From: a bacterium
GTDB taxonomy: Bacteria; Sumerlaeota; Sumerlaeia; SLMS01
Direction of reading: 5' to 3'
Length of the DNA stretch: 34,572 nucleotides
NCBI GenBank assembly: GCA_030431385.1
Contig: JAUIJJ010000002.1
Coordinates: forward strand, 1-34,572
Shown: in pieces, positions 16,707 to 26,423 of the stretch
How positions within the stretch are numbered: the first letter of the stretch is position 1
How the letters are laid out: the number at the start of each line of letters is the position of its first letter
The notes under the pieces: model-generated
Database searches by the model: none
Told to the model about the DNA's origin: nothing
Seen by the model: only the letters and a program-made list of their open reading frames with translations
Made by a program: the position numbers and the translations under genes

Positions 16707-18446
16707 GTGCCGCCGCTGAGAATCAACCTAATCCCCGCTATCACGATCATCCTGATCAACGTCATCGTGATCGGGTACGTGGCACGCTCGCGCGGGCAGA
16801 CGAAGTCCGGGTTCTTTCTGCTGGTGAACGCGCTCTCGCTGGTGTTTTGGGCCGGGGGCCAGGCCCTGTTTCAGTGGTTTCAAGGTTCACAACCGCTCGC
16901 CGCCGGACTCCCCTATCTCGCGGCCTTGATGGTGCCAGCGAACTTTCTCTACTACGGCCTTTCGCGGCCTCGGCCGATTCGACCTTTCTGGTCTTCTCCG
17001 ATGGGCTTGTACTTGCTGTTCCTCCCTCCGGTAATCCTCGCCGCGCTGGAGAACTATCGCTCCCACGGCATGAACCTGCTATTCAACTACAGCTACCGAA
17101 TAGAAGGCGTGAACCTGGACGGATGGGCGACGCGCGCCTCGTTGCTCTACTGCGTCGTCATGCTCGGTTCGGCGCTTGTGGTTCTCGGCGTGCGCTACAA
17201 CACCACAACAGGACCTGACCAAAATACAGCCAAGCATCTCATCGCGACGATCATCGGCCCGCTGCTGTTCGCCGGTGTTTTCTGGGCGTCGGCGCGCGGC
17301 GGGCCGATCTCCATTATTCCGTCGCCGAGTCTCGTCTTCGCCCTCATGGCCCAGATCGGGCTGATCGTGATCTTGCGTCAGGAAGAGCTCCGGCGTCCAC
17401 GATTCCTCAACCGAGCCGTCTATTACCTCACCGCCGTGCTGGTCGCGTTTCTGCTCGTTCACCTCATGCTGGAGTTCTTCACGTTCGTACAGGGCGGGCT
17501 GGTCCTCGACCGGACGATCTCCTGGCTTCTCATCGGTTCAACGCTGCTGCTGTTGCTCGTCGCGCGCAGCAAACCGCTGCAAAATGCCTTCGACAGGATC
17601 CTGTTCTCTCGGGCACAGGAGTACCGGTCGCTGTACCAGGAAACCCGTCAGGAGCTCCGGGGCACGCGCGAGCGCCTTCGCAAGACCGAGCGCCTCAGCG
17701 TCGCCGGCGAGTTGGCCGCCCGCCTCGCCCACGAGATCAAAAACCCCCTCGGCCCGATCAAGGGTTACACCCAGCGGATGCGCGAGAAGCTCGAAGAGGA
17801 TCCCGACTACCGCCACCGAGAGAGCTTTCTCAATCACCTGGACGTCATCTCCGAGGAAGTCGAGAACATCGACCGCCGGGTGCGCGGATTCCTGAACCTG
17901 GCGCGCCAGCCACAGCTCCTACAAGAACCCCTCGACATCAATATGCTCGTGAAACGCTGCTCGCAACTACTCCGGCTCGAAATCTCCGCGCAGGGCGATC
18001 CGCCAACTGGCCAACGGGCAGTCGAGATAAAGATGAACCTTCAGGAAACGCTGGAACCAATACTCGGCGATCAGGGCCGCATTGAAGAGGCCCTCTACAA
18101 TCTCGCACGCAATGCGCTCGATGCCACTCAAGAGTCTGAGGGTGGTGCCATTGAGTTCAAGACGAGAGCGAAGCAAGGCCCGACCGGCGACGATGGGGTT
18201 CTCATTGTTATCAAAGACGCCGGAACCGGACTTCGCACCGGAAAAATTTCAGAGCTCTTCGATCCATTCGTCAGTGAGAAAGAGGAGGGCACCGGTCTCG
18301 GGTTGAGCATCGTCAAGAGCCATGTCGAGAGCCACGGCGGCGTCATCACGCTGGCGAACAGGAAAAACAACGCTGGTGCTGAAGCGCGCATTTGGCTACC
18401 CCGTATTGCAAAGGCCAATCCCGGCGCGACGCTCCCCAAACCCTGA
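16707..18446 (+). CDS. Membrane sensor histidine kinase
   Basis: Multiple N-terminal TM segments; H-box ARLAHEIKNPLGPIKGY; N-box YNLARNALDAT; G-boxes KDAGTGL, EGTGLGLSIVKSHVESHGG. GTG start. Confidence 0.9.
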   Translation: MPPLRINLIPAITIILINVIVIGYVARSRGQTKSGFFLLVNALSLVFWAGGQALFQWFQGSQPLAAGLPYLAALMVPANFLYYGLSRPRPIRPFWSSPMGLYLLFLPPVILAALENYRSHGMNLLFNYSYRIEGVNLDGWATRASLLYCVVMLGSALVVLGVRYNTTTGPDQNTAKHLIATIIGPLLFAGVFWASARGGPISIIPSPSLVFALMAQIGLIVILRQEELRRPRFLNRAVYYLTAVLVAFLLVHLMLEFFTFVQGGLVLDRTISWLLIGSTLLLLLVARSKPLQNAFDRILFSRAQEYRSLYQETRQELRGTRERLRKTERLSVAGELAARLAHEIKNPLGPIKGYTQRMREKLEEDPDYRHRESFLNHLDVISEEVENIDRRVRGFLNLARQPQLLQEPLDINMLVKRCSQLLRLEISAQGDPPTGQRAVEIKMNLQETLEPILGDQGRIEEALYNLARNALDATQESEGGAIEFKTRAKQGPTGDDGVLIVIKDAGTGLRTGKISELFDPFVSEKEEGTGLGLSIVKSHVESHGGVITLANRKNNAGAEARIWLPRIAKANPGATLPKP

Positions 18447-18530
18447 CCGATGGGCGCCTCCCTTAATCCCGCTTGCACTGAATTGTGACGCGCCCGAACC
18501 TTCGTTTTCGCAATTTGCATAGTCGGACTG

Positions 18531-19844
18531 ATGGAGAGAGTGATGACTTTCAGACGAGATGTTCCTGCCTTGCTGGCTGTCGCCGCAGTGTTTTTTTCTG
18601 TTCTTACCGGATGCAGCACAGAAGAACCGGTCGTGGACACTGGCCCACTGCCCGTGAAGATGCTCGAAGTCTCCGATCGACTTCTCCGCCCCGGTCGGGA
18701 GTTTCCCGGCGTCGCAAAGGCCACCGACTCGGCAGAGCTTTCCTTTCAAGTCTCAGGCCGCATCGTGAACTTCCCGGTTGCCGAGGGGGATCAAGTCGCA
18801 GCCGGTGATCTCATCGCCAAACTCGACACACGCGACTACGTAGCCCGAGTGGAGGTCATTCAGGGTCAGCTATCCCAGGCCGAAGCGACGCTTCAAGCCA
18901 TGCAAGTCGGTGCCCGCCCGGAAGACATTCTGCGGCTTGAAGCCCAGTTGGGCGCACGACAAGCGGAGTTTCACGAGGCGGAGCTTGGATTCAATCGACA
19001 GAAAACCCTGTTAGACGAGGGGGCCGCTTCTCGCGAGGACTATGACAGCGCAGAGGCCCAATACGAAGTCGCGAAAGCCTACCTCCGCAGCGCCGAGCAG
19101 GAACTTGAAATCGGCAAGAGCGGAGCCAGAGCCGAGGATATCGCGGGTCAGATGGCCAGTGTCGAGGGTCTCAAGGCCCAACTTAAAGAAGTGCAAAACG
19201 CGCTGGACTACGCAACGCTCACCGCCCCGTTCGCGGGAAGAGTGGCCGCCAAGTATTCCTCCAATTTTGAAGATATCTCGGCAAAGCAAGAGATCATACT
19301 TCTACAAGACATCTCACAAATCGAAATCGACGTCGATCTCTCAGAGCGTGACATGGCCGCAGGTGTTCGGCTGGGAGTCGACAATCAAGAGATCATTGAA
19401 AACTTCGCAGCCGACGTCAGCTTCGCAGCAATACCCGAAGTCACATTCGAGGCTCGAATTGACAGTTTCCAAACTGTCGCCGATCCAATCACGCAGACCT
19501 TTCGAGTAACGCTCATCATGGACCAACCGAAAGGAGTAGCCGATTCAATCTTTCCAGGTATGAATGCACTCATAGTCCCCCGTGAGACTCAGATCCAACA
19601 GGGACGGCAAGGCATTTTCGTGCCACTTAGCGCCGTGCTTTCGACCCCTGATGGCAAATCGGCGATCTGGAAAGTAACCAACGGCAAGGTATACAAAACA
19701 CCTGTCGGGGTTGGTGAAGTAATCGGCGACAAAATCGACATAGTATCAGGCCTCGAAACTGGCGAATCGATCGCAATCTCTGCTATCCACACCCTTACAG
19801 AGGGTATGGCGGTTCGCCCAATGGGCAACCTGAAGGATCTCTAG
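18531..19844 (+). CDS. RND efflux periplasmic adaptor (membrane fusion protein)
   Basis: Lipobox-like VLTGCSTEE; barrel-sandwich/hairpin regions (VSGRIVNFPVAEGDQVAAGDLIAKLDTRDY; YATLTAPFAGRVA); directly upstream of an RND pump. Confidence 0.9.
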   Translation: MERVMTFRRDVPALLAVAAVFFSVLTGCSTEEPVVDTGPLPVKMLEVSDRLLRPGREFPGVAKATDSAELSFQVSGRIVNFPVAEGDQVAAGDLIAKLDTRDYVARVEVIQGQLSQAEATLQAMQVGARPEDILRLEAQLGARQAEFHEAELGFNRQKTLLDEGAASREDYDSAEAQYEVAKAYLRSAEQELEIGKSGARAEDIAGQMASVEGLKAQLKEVQNALDYATLTAPFAGRVAAKYSSNFEDISAKQEIILLQDISQIEIDVDLSERDMAAGVRLGVDNQEIIENFAADVSFAAIPEVTFEARIDSFQTVADPITQTFRVTLIMDQPKGVADSIFPGMNALIVPRETQIQQGRQGIFVPLSAVLSTPDGKSAIWKVTNGKVYKTPVGVGEVIGDKIDIVSGLETGESIAISAIHTLTEGMAVRPMGNLKDL

Positions 19845-19847
19845 CAA

Positions 19848-22800
19848 ATGGATATTGCCGGATTCTGCCTCAAGAACCGAGTTAGCACCTATGTTCTGAC
19901 AGTCGTATTCTTGGTTGGGGGCGTTATTGCCTATCAGGGATTGGGTCGACTCGAAGATCCCGAGTTCACCATCAAGGACGCGCTCATCATCACACCCTAC
20001 CCCGGCGCATCGCCGGAAGAGGTGGAGCAGGAAGTTACGGAAGTCATCGAGCGCGCCGTCCAACAATTGGGACAGCTTGATGAAGTCGACTCGCGATCAG
20101 AGTTTGGCCTATCGACAGTCACTGCGACCATCAAGGACAGCTACGACAAGAATACCCTCCCGCAGGTCTGGGACGAACTGCGCCGTAAGGTCAACGACGC
20201 CCAAGGAAAGCTTCCGCCGCGAGCTGGCCCGTCGACTGTCAACGACGACTTCGGCGATGTGTACGGAGTCTTTTTCGCCATTACCGGCGACGGCTATTCG
20301 GTACTTGAACTGGAAGATTACGCCAAGTACCTGCAGCGGGAACTCCTGCTAGTTGAGGACGTTGCCAAGGTTGAAATCTTCGGCGCTCAGCCAGAGGCTA
20401 TATATGTCGAAATCCTACGTGAGCGATTGAATCAATTCGGCATCTCCAAGGACGATATATTCGCGGTCCTTTCTGACGAAAACCTAGTAACCGATTCCGG
20501 TGAGTATCAAGTCGCGACCGAAAGAGTTAAACTCAAGCCCGCTGGCGCGTTCACTTCCATTGATGATTTCGGGAACATCCTGATTTCCTCGGCAGGTGCA
20601 TCCGAACAGGAAGGCGGCACGCGCCTAGTCTACCTGAGAGACGTCGCCACGATTAGCCGCGAGTTGAAATCCCCCCCGACGGAGTTATTCCGTGTAAATG
20701 GAGAATCCGCAGTTGGTGTGGCTATCTCCACTGCGGCCGGCGGCAACGTCGTGTATATGGGTGAAAAACTTCAGGAGCGACTGGCAGAGATTCGAAACAC
20801 ACTGCCAATTGGCATGACCCTGCACCCCATTTCAATTCAGTCGACTGCCGTCTCTGAATCTATTCGAGGATTCGTTTCAAGCCTTCTTCAAGCAGTGGTC
20901 ATCGTCATTGCGGTTCTGCTTGTTTTTATGGGGCCGCGCCCCGGTGTTCTTATTGGATTCATTCTGTTAGTAACTATTATAGGCACATTCATTTTCATGT
21001 CGATGTGGGGCGTGATGCTCGAACGCATTTCTCTCGGCGCGCTGATTATCGCGTTGGGAATGCTGGTCGATAACGCGATCGTTGTTACCGATGGAATTCT
21101 CGTCCGACTACAAAAGGGGGAAGAGCGCCTCGCTGCTGCGCGTGCGGTGGTCGTTCAAAATCAGGTACCGCTTTTAGGTGCAACAGCCATTGCAGTCACC
21201 GCCTTCGCGGCGGTTGGCCTTTCCCAAGATAGCACGGGCGAGTTTTGCCGCTCGCTGTTTCAGGTGATCTTACTCTCACTAATGTTTAGCTGGGTCACCG
21301 CTATCACAATCACACCACTGCTTTGCGTTGATTTCCTAAAAGCGGGCAAACCCGGTGACAATGACAAGGACCCCTACGACAACTCATTCTATCGAAACTA
21401 CAAGAAGTTTCTGGTCGTCTGCATTCGGATGCGGTGGATTGTCATCATCTCGTCCGTGGCGATTCTCTTCGCATCGCTTTGGGGGTTTACGTTCATTAAG
21501 CAGAGCTTTTTCCCCGCATCGACTCGTACACAATTCATGGTTGATTTCTGGCTTCCCGAGGGAAGCCACATTAGCGACTCTCTCTCCCATGCCGAGGAGA
21601 TTGAGGAATACTTTCTAGGATTAGATGGAGTAACCGGAGTCTCTTCGACCGTCGGTAGAGGCATGCCTCGATTCATTCTAACGTACTCAGCACAACGCCC
21701 AAACTCCGCCTATTCCTTCTTCCTGGTTGATGTAGAGGATTTCAAGATCATCGACGATCTCATTTTGAAGACCCAGCGCGAGCTTGAAGAGATGTATCCT
21801 CACTCCGTACCAATGGTATATAAGTTCGCATTGGGTCCCGGCGATCCCACAAAGATCAAGTTCCGCTTTCAAGGTCCTGAAACCTCCGTCCTTCGCGAGC
21901 TCGCAAGTCAGGCGGAGACCATCATGAAAGAAGATGGTAACCTGGTAGGGATTCAAACTGACATCAGAAACCGGGTGAAGAGCTATGAACCCGTGATTAG
22001 TGAACCGCAGCTTCGGCGCAATGGTCTCAAGCGCTCCGATGTTGCGCGCTTGCTACAAGAGTTCGAAACCGGTCGCAATGTTGGAGTCTACCGAGAGGAC
22101 GACTTGCTACTACCGATCTTGGCACGCTCACCCGAGAAGGAGCACGACCAGATTAGCGACTTGGAAAACCTGCAAATCTATAGCCCCGTCGCCGGGCGAA
22201 TGATTCCACTCAAACAAATTGTTTCCTCGTTCGAAACACGAATGGTCGATTCGATAACATTGCGCGAAGATCGCAAGCGTACGGTTCTGGTTTCCAGTAA
22301 TCCAAGGGAGGGCCTCGCCAGCGAATCACTCACGCGTATCCTTCCGGCAATCAAAGGAATCGAGTTGCCTCCTGGCTATATCATGGAAATTGCCGGTGAG
22401 TACGAGGATTCGAAAAATGCACAATCATCGCTGTTCGGAAAAATCCCCCCATCACTGTTGCTAATGATCTTGGTTACAATCTTCCTTTTCAACTCATTGA
22501 AGCAACCTTTGATTATCTGGCTTTGCGTGCCACTCGCTGTCGTTGGGGTGACCTTCGGCCTGCTCGTATCGGGCCAACCGTTTGGCTTCATGGCACTCCT
22601 TGGGGTTCTCAGTTTGTCGGGTATGCTCATTAAGAATGCTATCGTGTTAATTGATCAAACTGACATGAACATTCGCGAAGGCATGGATTCGCTTGATGCC
22701 ATACTGGATGCTGGGACGAGCCGCATGCGCCCTGTGCTCATGGCCGCTTCGACGACTGTGCTCGGCCTATTGCCGCTGCTGTTCGACGCGTTCTTCGTTT

Positions 22801-22904
22801 CCATGGCAGTAACCATTATGGCCGGTCTCACGTTTGCCTCCGTTCTGACTCTCATCCTCGTGCCGGTGCTTTACGCGACCGTCTTCAAGGTAAAAGCTCG
22901 ATAG
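19848..22904 (+). CDS. RND-family efflux permease (AcrB/HAE-like)
   Basis: 1018 aa; TM4 GMLVDNAIVVTDGI, TM10-type SLSGMLIKNAIVLIDQ, duplicated 12-TM layout with two large periplasmic loops. Confidence 0.93.
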   Translation: MDIAGFCLKNRVSTYVLTVVFLVGGVIAYQGLGRLEDPEFTIKDALIITPYPGASPEEVEQEVTEVIERAVQQLGQLDEVDSRSEFGLSTVTATIKDSYDKNTLPQVWDELRRKVNDAQGKLPPRAGPSTVNDDFGDVYGVFFAITGDGYSVLELEDYAKYLQRELLLVEDVAKVEIFGAQPEAIYVEILRERLNQFGISKDDIFAVLSDENLVTDSGEYQVATERVKLKPAGAFTSIDDFGNILISSAGASEQEGGTRLVYLRDVATISRELKSPPTELFRVNGESAVGVAISTAAGGNVVYMGEKLQERLAEIRNTLPIGMTLHPISIQSTAVSESIRGFVSSLLQAVVIVIAVLLVFMGPRPGVLIGFILLVTIIGTFIFMSMWGVMLERISLGALIIALGMLVDNAIVVTDGILVRLQKGEERLAAARAVVVQNQVPLLGATAIAVTAFAAVGLSQDSTGEFCRSLFQVILLSLMFSWVTAITITPLLCVDFLKAGKPGDNDKDPYDNSFYRNYKKFLVVCIRMRWIVIISSVAILFASLWGFTFIKQSFFPASTRTQFMVDFWLPEGSHISDSLSHAEEIEEYFLGLDGVTGVSSTVGRGMPRFILTYSAQRPNSAYSFFLVDVEDFKIIDDLILKTQRELEEMYPHSVPMVYKFALGPGDPTKIKFRFQGPETSVLRELASQAETIMKEDGNLVGIQTDIRNRVKSYEPVISEPQLRRNGLKRSDVARLLQEFETGRNVGVYREDDLLLPILARSPEKEHDQISDLENLQIYSPVAGRMIPLKQIVSSFETRMVDSITLREDRKRTVLVSSNPREGLASESLTRILPAIKGIELPPGYIMEIAGEYEDSKNAQSSLFGKIPPSLLLMILVTIFLFNSLKQPLIIWLCVPLAVVGVTFGLLVSGQPFGFMALLGVLSLSGMLIKNAIVLIDQTDMNIREGMDSLDAILDAGTSRMRPVLMAASTTVLGLLPLLFDAFFVSMAVTIMAGLTFASVLTLILVPVLYATVFKVKAR

Positions 22905-22978
22905 CAAACTCTCGTCGCGCGATCAGGACTCTATCGGTTTTGATTGCGCGGCGGGAAACCTTTGGCGACAAAGGTGCC

Positions 22979-23746
22979 ATGGGCGGAATACTTCCATCAG
23001 CTTATAGGAGCAGGGCCGAGTTTCGGCGCAGCCCCGAGGCATCAATCTATCTCGAACCGGCCTGCCGGTCGCAGCGCTCGTTGTTCGAGAACTCAAAGGT
23101 TCTCGACATCGGCTGCGGCCCTGGCAATTACGGCCCGTTCTACCTTTCGCTCGGTGCGTCCAGCGTCGAGGGGATCGATCAATCGGCGGCCAATATCGAG
23201 GAAGCGAAATCTTGTTCTGGCGACACTCGCCTTAGATACTATAATTTGAATTTTTACAAGGACGACCTCTCGCAGCTCGGCACTTACGATTTGATCGTTG
23301 GGTTTTGGACATTGCACTTCAGCCCGCTCGGGGTCGAGTGGGAGGAGATCGCCAAGAGGATGCTGTCGCTCCTCACTCCCCGAGGCCGGCTTCTCACAAT
23401 CGCGCAGTTCCCCACGCACGTCGGACGCTATCAACCATTCGCGCGGCTAAAATACCCGGGCCTCGCCGACGGCGACCCGCTCCCCGACAAGCGCTGCCTG
23501 GCACCGTTCGAACTCCTCGACGGCGGACTCGACCCAATCCTCTCAATCACCTGTGCGTGGCCGAAGCAAGACGAGCTGTTCCCACCATTCAAAGCCGCAG
23601 GGCTGCCACTGGAACAGAACATCGCCCTCGACCCCGTCATCGAGCCATCAATCCCCGAGGTCTACCGGCGGCTGATCTTTACCTTCAGAGCTATGAAAGG
23701 CGCGGATCCTCACCCAACTCGCCTACTCATTTTCAAGCGTTCTTAA
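22979..23746 (+). CDS. Class I SAM-dependent methyltransferase
   Basis: VLDIGCGPGNYGPFYLSLGASSVEGIDQSAANIEEA (motif I/II), YDLIVGFWTLHF. Confidence 0.85.
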   Translation: MGGILPSAYRSRAEFRRSPEASIYLEPACRSQRSLFENSKVLDIGCGPGNYGPFYLSLGASSVEGIDQSAANIEEAKSCSGDTRLRYYNLNFYKDDLSQLGTYDLIVGFWTLHFSPLGVEWEEIAKRMLSLLTPRGRLLTIAQFPTHVGRYQPFARLKYPGLADGDPLPDKRCLAPFELLDGGLDPILSITCAWPKQDELFPPFKAAGLPLEQNIALDPVIEPSIPEVYRRLIFTFRAMKGADPHPTRLLIFKRS

Positions 23747-23756
23747 AAAGTGAAAA

Positions 23757-23776
23757 GGGAGGCGTCGCCGCCTCCC
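23757..23776. terminator. Bidirectional terminator hairpin between convergent genes
   Basis: GGGAGGCG-TCGC-CGCCTCCC perfect 8-bp stem between stops at 23746 (+) and 23802 (-), preceded by A-rich sequence. Confidence 0.7.
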
Positions 23777-23801
23777 CTGCATTGGTTGCTTTTGTGAAGT
23801 C

Positions 23802-25076
23802 CTACTGGATTGTCAGTGGCTGAACGAGTGAATCATTGCTCGCCACTTCGTTTTTACCGATCGAAACGGATTCAACAGCCTGCGTCGGTTCTTCGTCGAG
23901 CATCGCCGCAAGTGGCTCGGCTGATTTATCATCAATCGCCACTTGCTCGTCGATGAGCGCCATGAATTCGGTACGCGCGTTCTTCACGACTCGTGTGATC
24001 AAGTCCTCGACCGAATCCTCCGTGAGAAACTCGTTCGCGATGGCGTTCATTGTGTGAGATGTCGTCGCCGCGATCTCTTCCCTAAGCGACTTCAGGTCGT
24101 CCTTGGTTGCCATGTTTTCGTCGAGGTACTGCCCGGCCTCGGTAATCCGCGACTGCATTTCCGCCAGTTTGGAAGTTACCGGTTCAATGAGCGACTTTGC
24201 TTGGCGCTGTGCCTCGCGGGTCATCATCGCGCGCGACCGCTCCTCTGCTTCCGCCAGCGACTGATCATGCGTCACCGCATCCACGAGATTCGTGGTACGG
24301 TCATTGATGAGTGTGGCTACCTCTTCCGTCTTGGGGTATTCGCTCAAGGATTTCTCGACCTGATCAACACTATCGAGTAGGAACTCGAATCGTGCCTCCA
24401 CATCGGCGAGGAGCTCCTTGCGAGACGCTATCGAGTTTTCCTTCAGCAACGTGAGACCATCTTGAGTGCTTTCGAGTTGAGTCCCGAGGTTTGCGAACTC
24501 TTCCCTCGTCACCATGGTACTCGTCATGATTTCGCGAGCGTCGCTGAGCGATGATGCGAGACGCTGGCGATCGGCGCTGGCCAGCTCGATTCGCTCGCTG
24601 TTGCTGGTGATCAGCGCAGAGAGCCCATTGGACGTCGTATCGATTGACTCGCGAATCATGTCGTCGATCGCGTCGGCCGTTCGGAACTCGCGGCTGGAGT
24701 CGGCGATGGCTCGGGCGACCTGATTCTCAGTGGGACGAGCAGCGACTTCATTCTTGAGCACCTTCCAAGTTTCGGAAAAGTCCTCGCGCATTTGCTCCTC
24801 GGAATGATCAATGCGGACTGCAAGCTCTTCCCGGGAGACGTTCATTTCATGGCCGAAAAGCTCTTTCGCTTCGGCGATTTGGGTTTCGAGTACCTGACTC
24901 GCCTCCTCGATTCGGTCGAGCCGATTGTCGAGAACGAGGTAAGTTCCGGCGATACCTGCGATTGCAGTCCCGGCGGCGATGAGCAACAACGGGAGACCGG
25001 TGTTGGAAGGGGCCTTACGTTTGGTGCGCGGTTTTTGCCTTCGCCTACGCATCCGTTCGGCCATTTCGTCAGACAT
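23802..25076 (-). CDS. Hypothetical membrane-anchored coiled-coil protein
   Basis: Basic N-terminus RRRRQKPRTKRK, one TM GLPLLLIAAGTAIAGIAGTYLVL, then long Glu/Ser/Asp/Leu-rich heptad-like region; strong SD AAGGGAGGTG upstream on the minus strand (about 25080-25091). Confidence 0.75.
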   Translation of the reverse strand: MSDEMAERMRRRRQKPRTKRKAPSNTGLPLLLIAAGTAIAGIAGTYLVLDNRLDRIEEASQVLETQIAEAKELFGHEMNVSREELAVRIDHSEEQMREDFSETWKVLKNEVAARPTENQVARAIADSSREFRTADAIDDMIRESIDTTSNGLSALITSNSERIELASADRQRLASSLSDAREIMTSTMVTREEFANLGTQLESTQDGLTLLKENSIASRKELLADVEARFEFLLDSVDQVEKSLSEYPKTEEVATLINDRTTNLVDAVTHDQSLAEAEERSRAMMTREAQRQAKSLIEPVTSKLAEMQSRITEAGQYLDENMATKDDLKSLREEIAATTSHTMNAIANEFLTEDSVEDLITRVVKNARTEFMALIDEQVAIDDKSAEPLAAMLDEEPTQAVESVSIGKNEVASNDSLVQPLTIQ

Positions 25077-25232
25077 GTTACACCTCCCTTAGTGGAGTGG
25101 AAGTACCTTCAAGGAGAAGGCCTAGCGAGGAATCTCCTACACTGTCAAGAATCGCGTTCGAGATTTTGGGACACCGTTGCACCCGTGCCCCGAATCGCAC
25201 ACAATTCTCCGGAAGCCTACCTGCGCGGACCC

Positions 25233-26345
25233 ATGAACACCTCAAACGCCCCCCTCATCCTCAACCTAATCGGCGTTCCGGTCGATTCTCTCGGAGGATT
25301 GCAAAGAACCGCCCGCGATGTGGAACGAGTGCTCTCTCGCGAGGGGTATCGCGTTCGCACCATTTGCCCGGAGGAGTTTCACCGCTTCCGTAGTGGCGCG
25401 ATTGAGGGGCTGGTCGGTCACCTCTACCGCTGGCGTTCCGTCGCGCGTCTCGTCGACGAGGAGTCCCTGAAGGAGGCCTCGCTCGTGATCGGACACACCG
25501 GCGCCGGATGGGGGCTGCCCGCCGAGACGCCGAGACTCAACATGTGGCAGAACGAATCGGGCGAGTACGCCAACTGGACCTGGCCGAAGTGGCACCCGAA
25601 TTACTGGAAGCTCAAGACCGTAGACACGCATTGCGAGCGGCGTGCTGGCACCGGCGCGCACAACTACGCGGTCAGCGAGCGGCTCGGTCGAAACCTCGCC
25701 GACAACGCCGGGCTTCACTTGACCGGAGTCATTGAAAACGCCGTCGACACGGACCACTTCAAGCCGCTGGCGAAGGACGCTTCCGATGCGTTCAGGGCCC
25801 GTTACAACTTGCCAGCGCGCACCGCGCGGGTGCTGCTCTACTCCGGCAGACCGGTCAACTACAAGGGGCTGTGGTTGCTACGCGACTGGGCGGCTGAGTT
25901 CGCCGATCAACTTCACATCGCTATCGCGGGGCCCGACACGCTCCCGCCAGAGCTCGCAAACTTGCCCAACGTTTCGGCCCTCGGCAGGATCGGATACGAA
26001 GAGCTGCCGGAGCTTTATGCCAGCGCCGATTTCTTCGCGCTGCCTTCACGCCACGAAGGGTGCTCGTATTCCGTCATGGAGGCGATGGCGTGTGGAGTTC
26101 CGAGCCTGCTGAGCGATGCGGGACACGTCCGCACAATCGTCAAGCGCTCCGACGAGTTGCGCCCATGGATCGCACCAACCTCCGCCCCGGAAGAGCTTAC
26201 GCCCCACCTGCGCCGATGGCTGGAAGACCCGGCAATCGCCGAGTCTCTGACCGAACACTCGCGGGAATATGTACTGAAGTTTCACTCGATGGAGCGATTC
26301 CAGAGCGAGTGGGCGGACGCCGTCGAGCGCCACCGAAGGAAGTAA
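25233..26345 (+). CDS. Glycosyltransferase family 4 (group 1) protein
   Basis: LYSGRPVNYKGLWLLRDWA, ALGRIGYEELPELYASADFFALPSRHEGCSYSVMEAMACGVP; ATG 25233 chosen inside the 24792-26345 ORF. Confidence 0.88.
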   Translation: MNTSNAPLILNLIGVPVDSLGGLQRTARDVERVLSREGYRVRTICPEEFHRFRSGAIEGLVGHLYRWRSVARLVDEESLKEASLVIGHTGAGWGLPAETPRLNMWQNESGEYANWTWPKWHPNYWKLKTVDTHCERRAGTGAHNYAVSERLGRNLADNAGLHLTGVIENAVDTDHFKPLAKDASDAFRARYNLPARTARVLLYSGRPVNYKGLWLLRDWAAEFADQLHIAIAGPDTLPPELANLPNVSALGRIGYEELPELYASADFFALPSRHEGCSYSVMEAMACGVPSLLSDAGHVRTIVKRSDELRPWIAPTSAPEELTPHLRRWLEDPAIAESLTEHSREYVLKFHSMERFQSEWADAVERHRRK

Positions 26346-26370
26346 CATCCGCGCCTCTGCACAAACAAAA

Positions 26371-26394
26371 CCAGCGCGAACGAATCCGCGCTGG
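26371..26394. terminator. Bidirectional terminator hairpin
   Basis: CCAGCGCG-AACGAATC-CGCGCTGG perfect 8-bp stem, AAAA on the left and GGGGTTT on the right, between convergent genes. Confidence 0.65.
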
Positions 26395-26423
26395 CTGGGG
26401 TTTAGGCTGGTTGGCGGGAGGCG

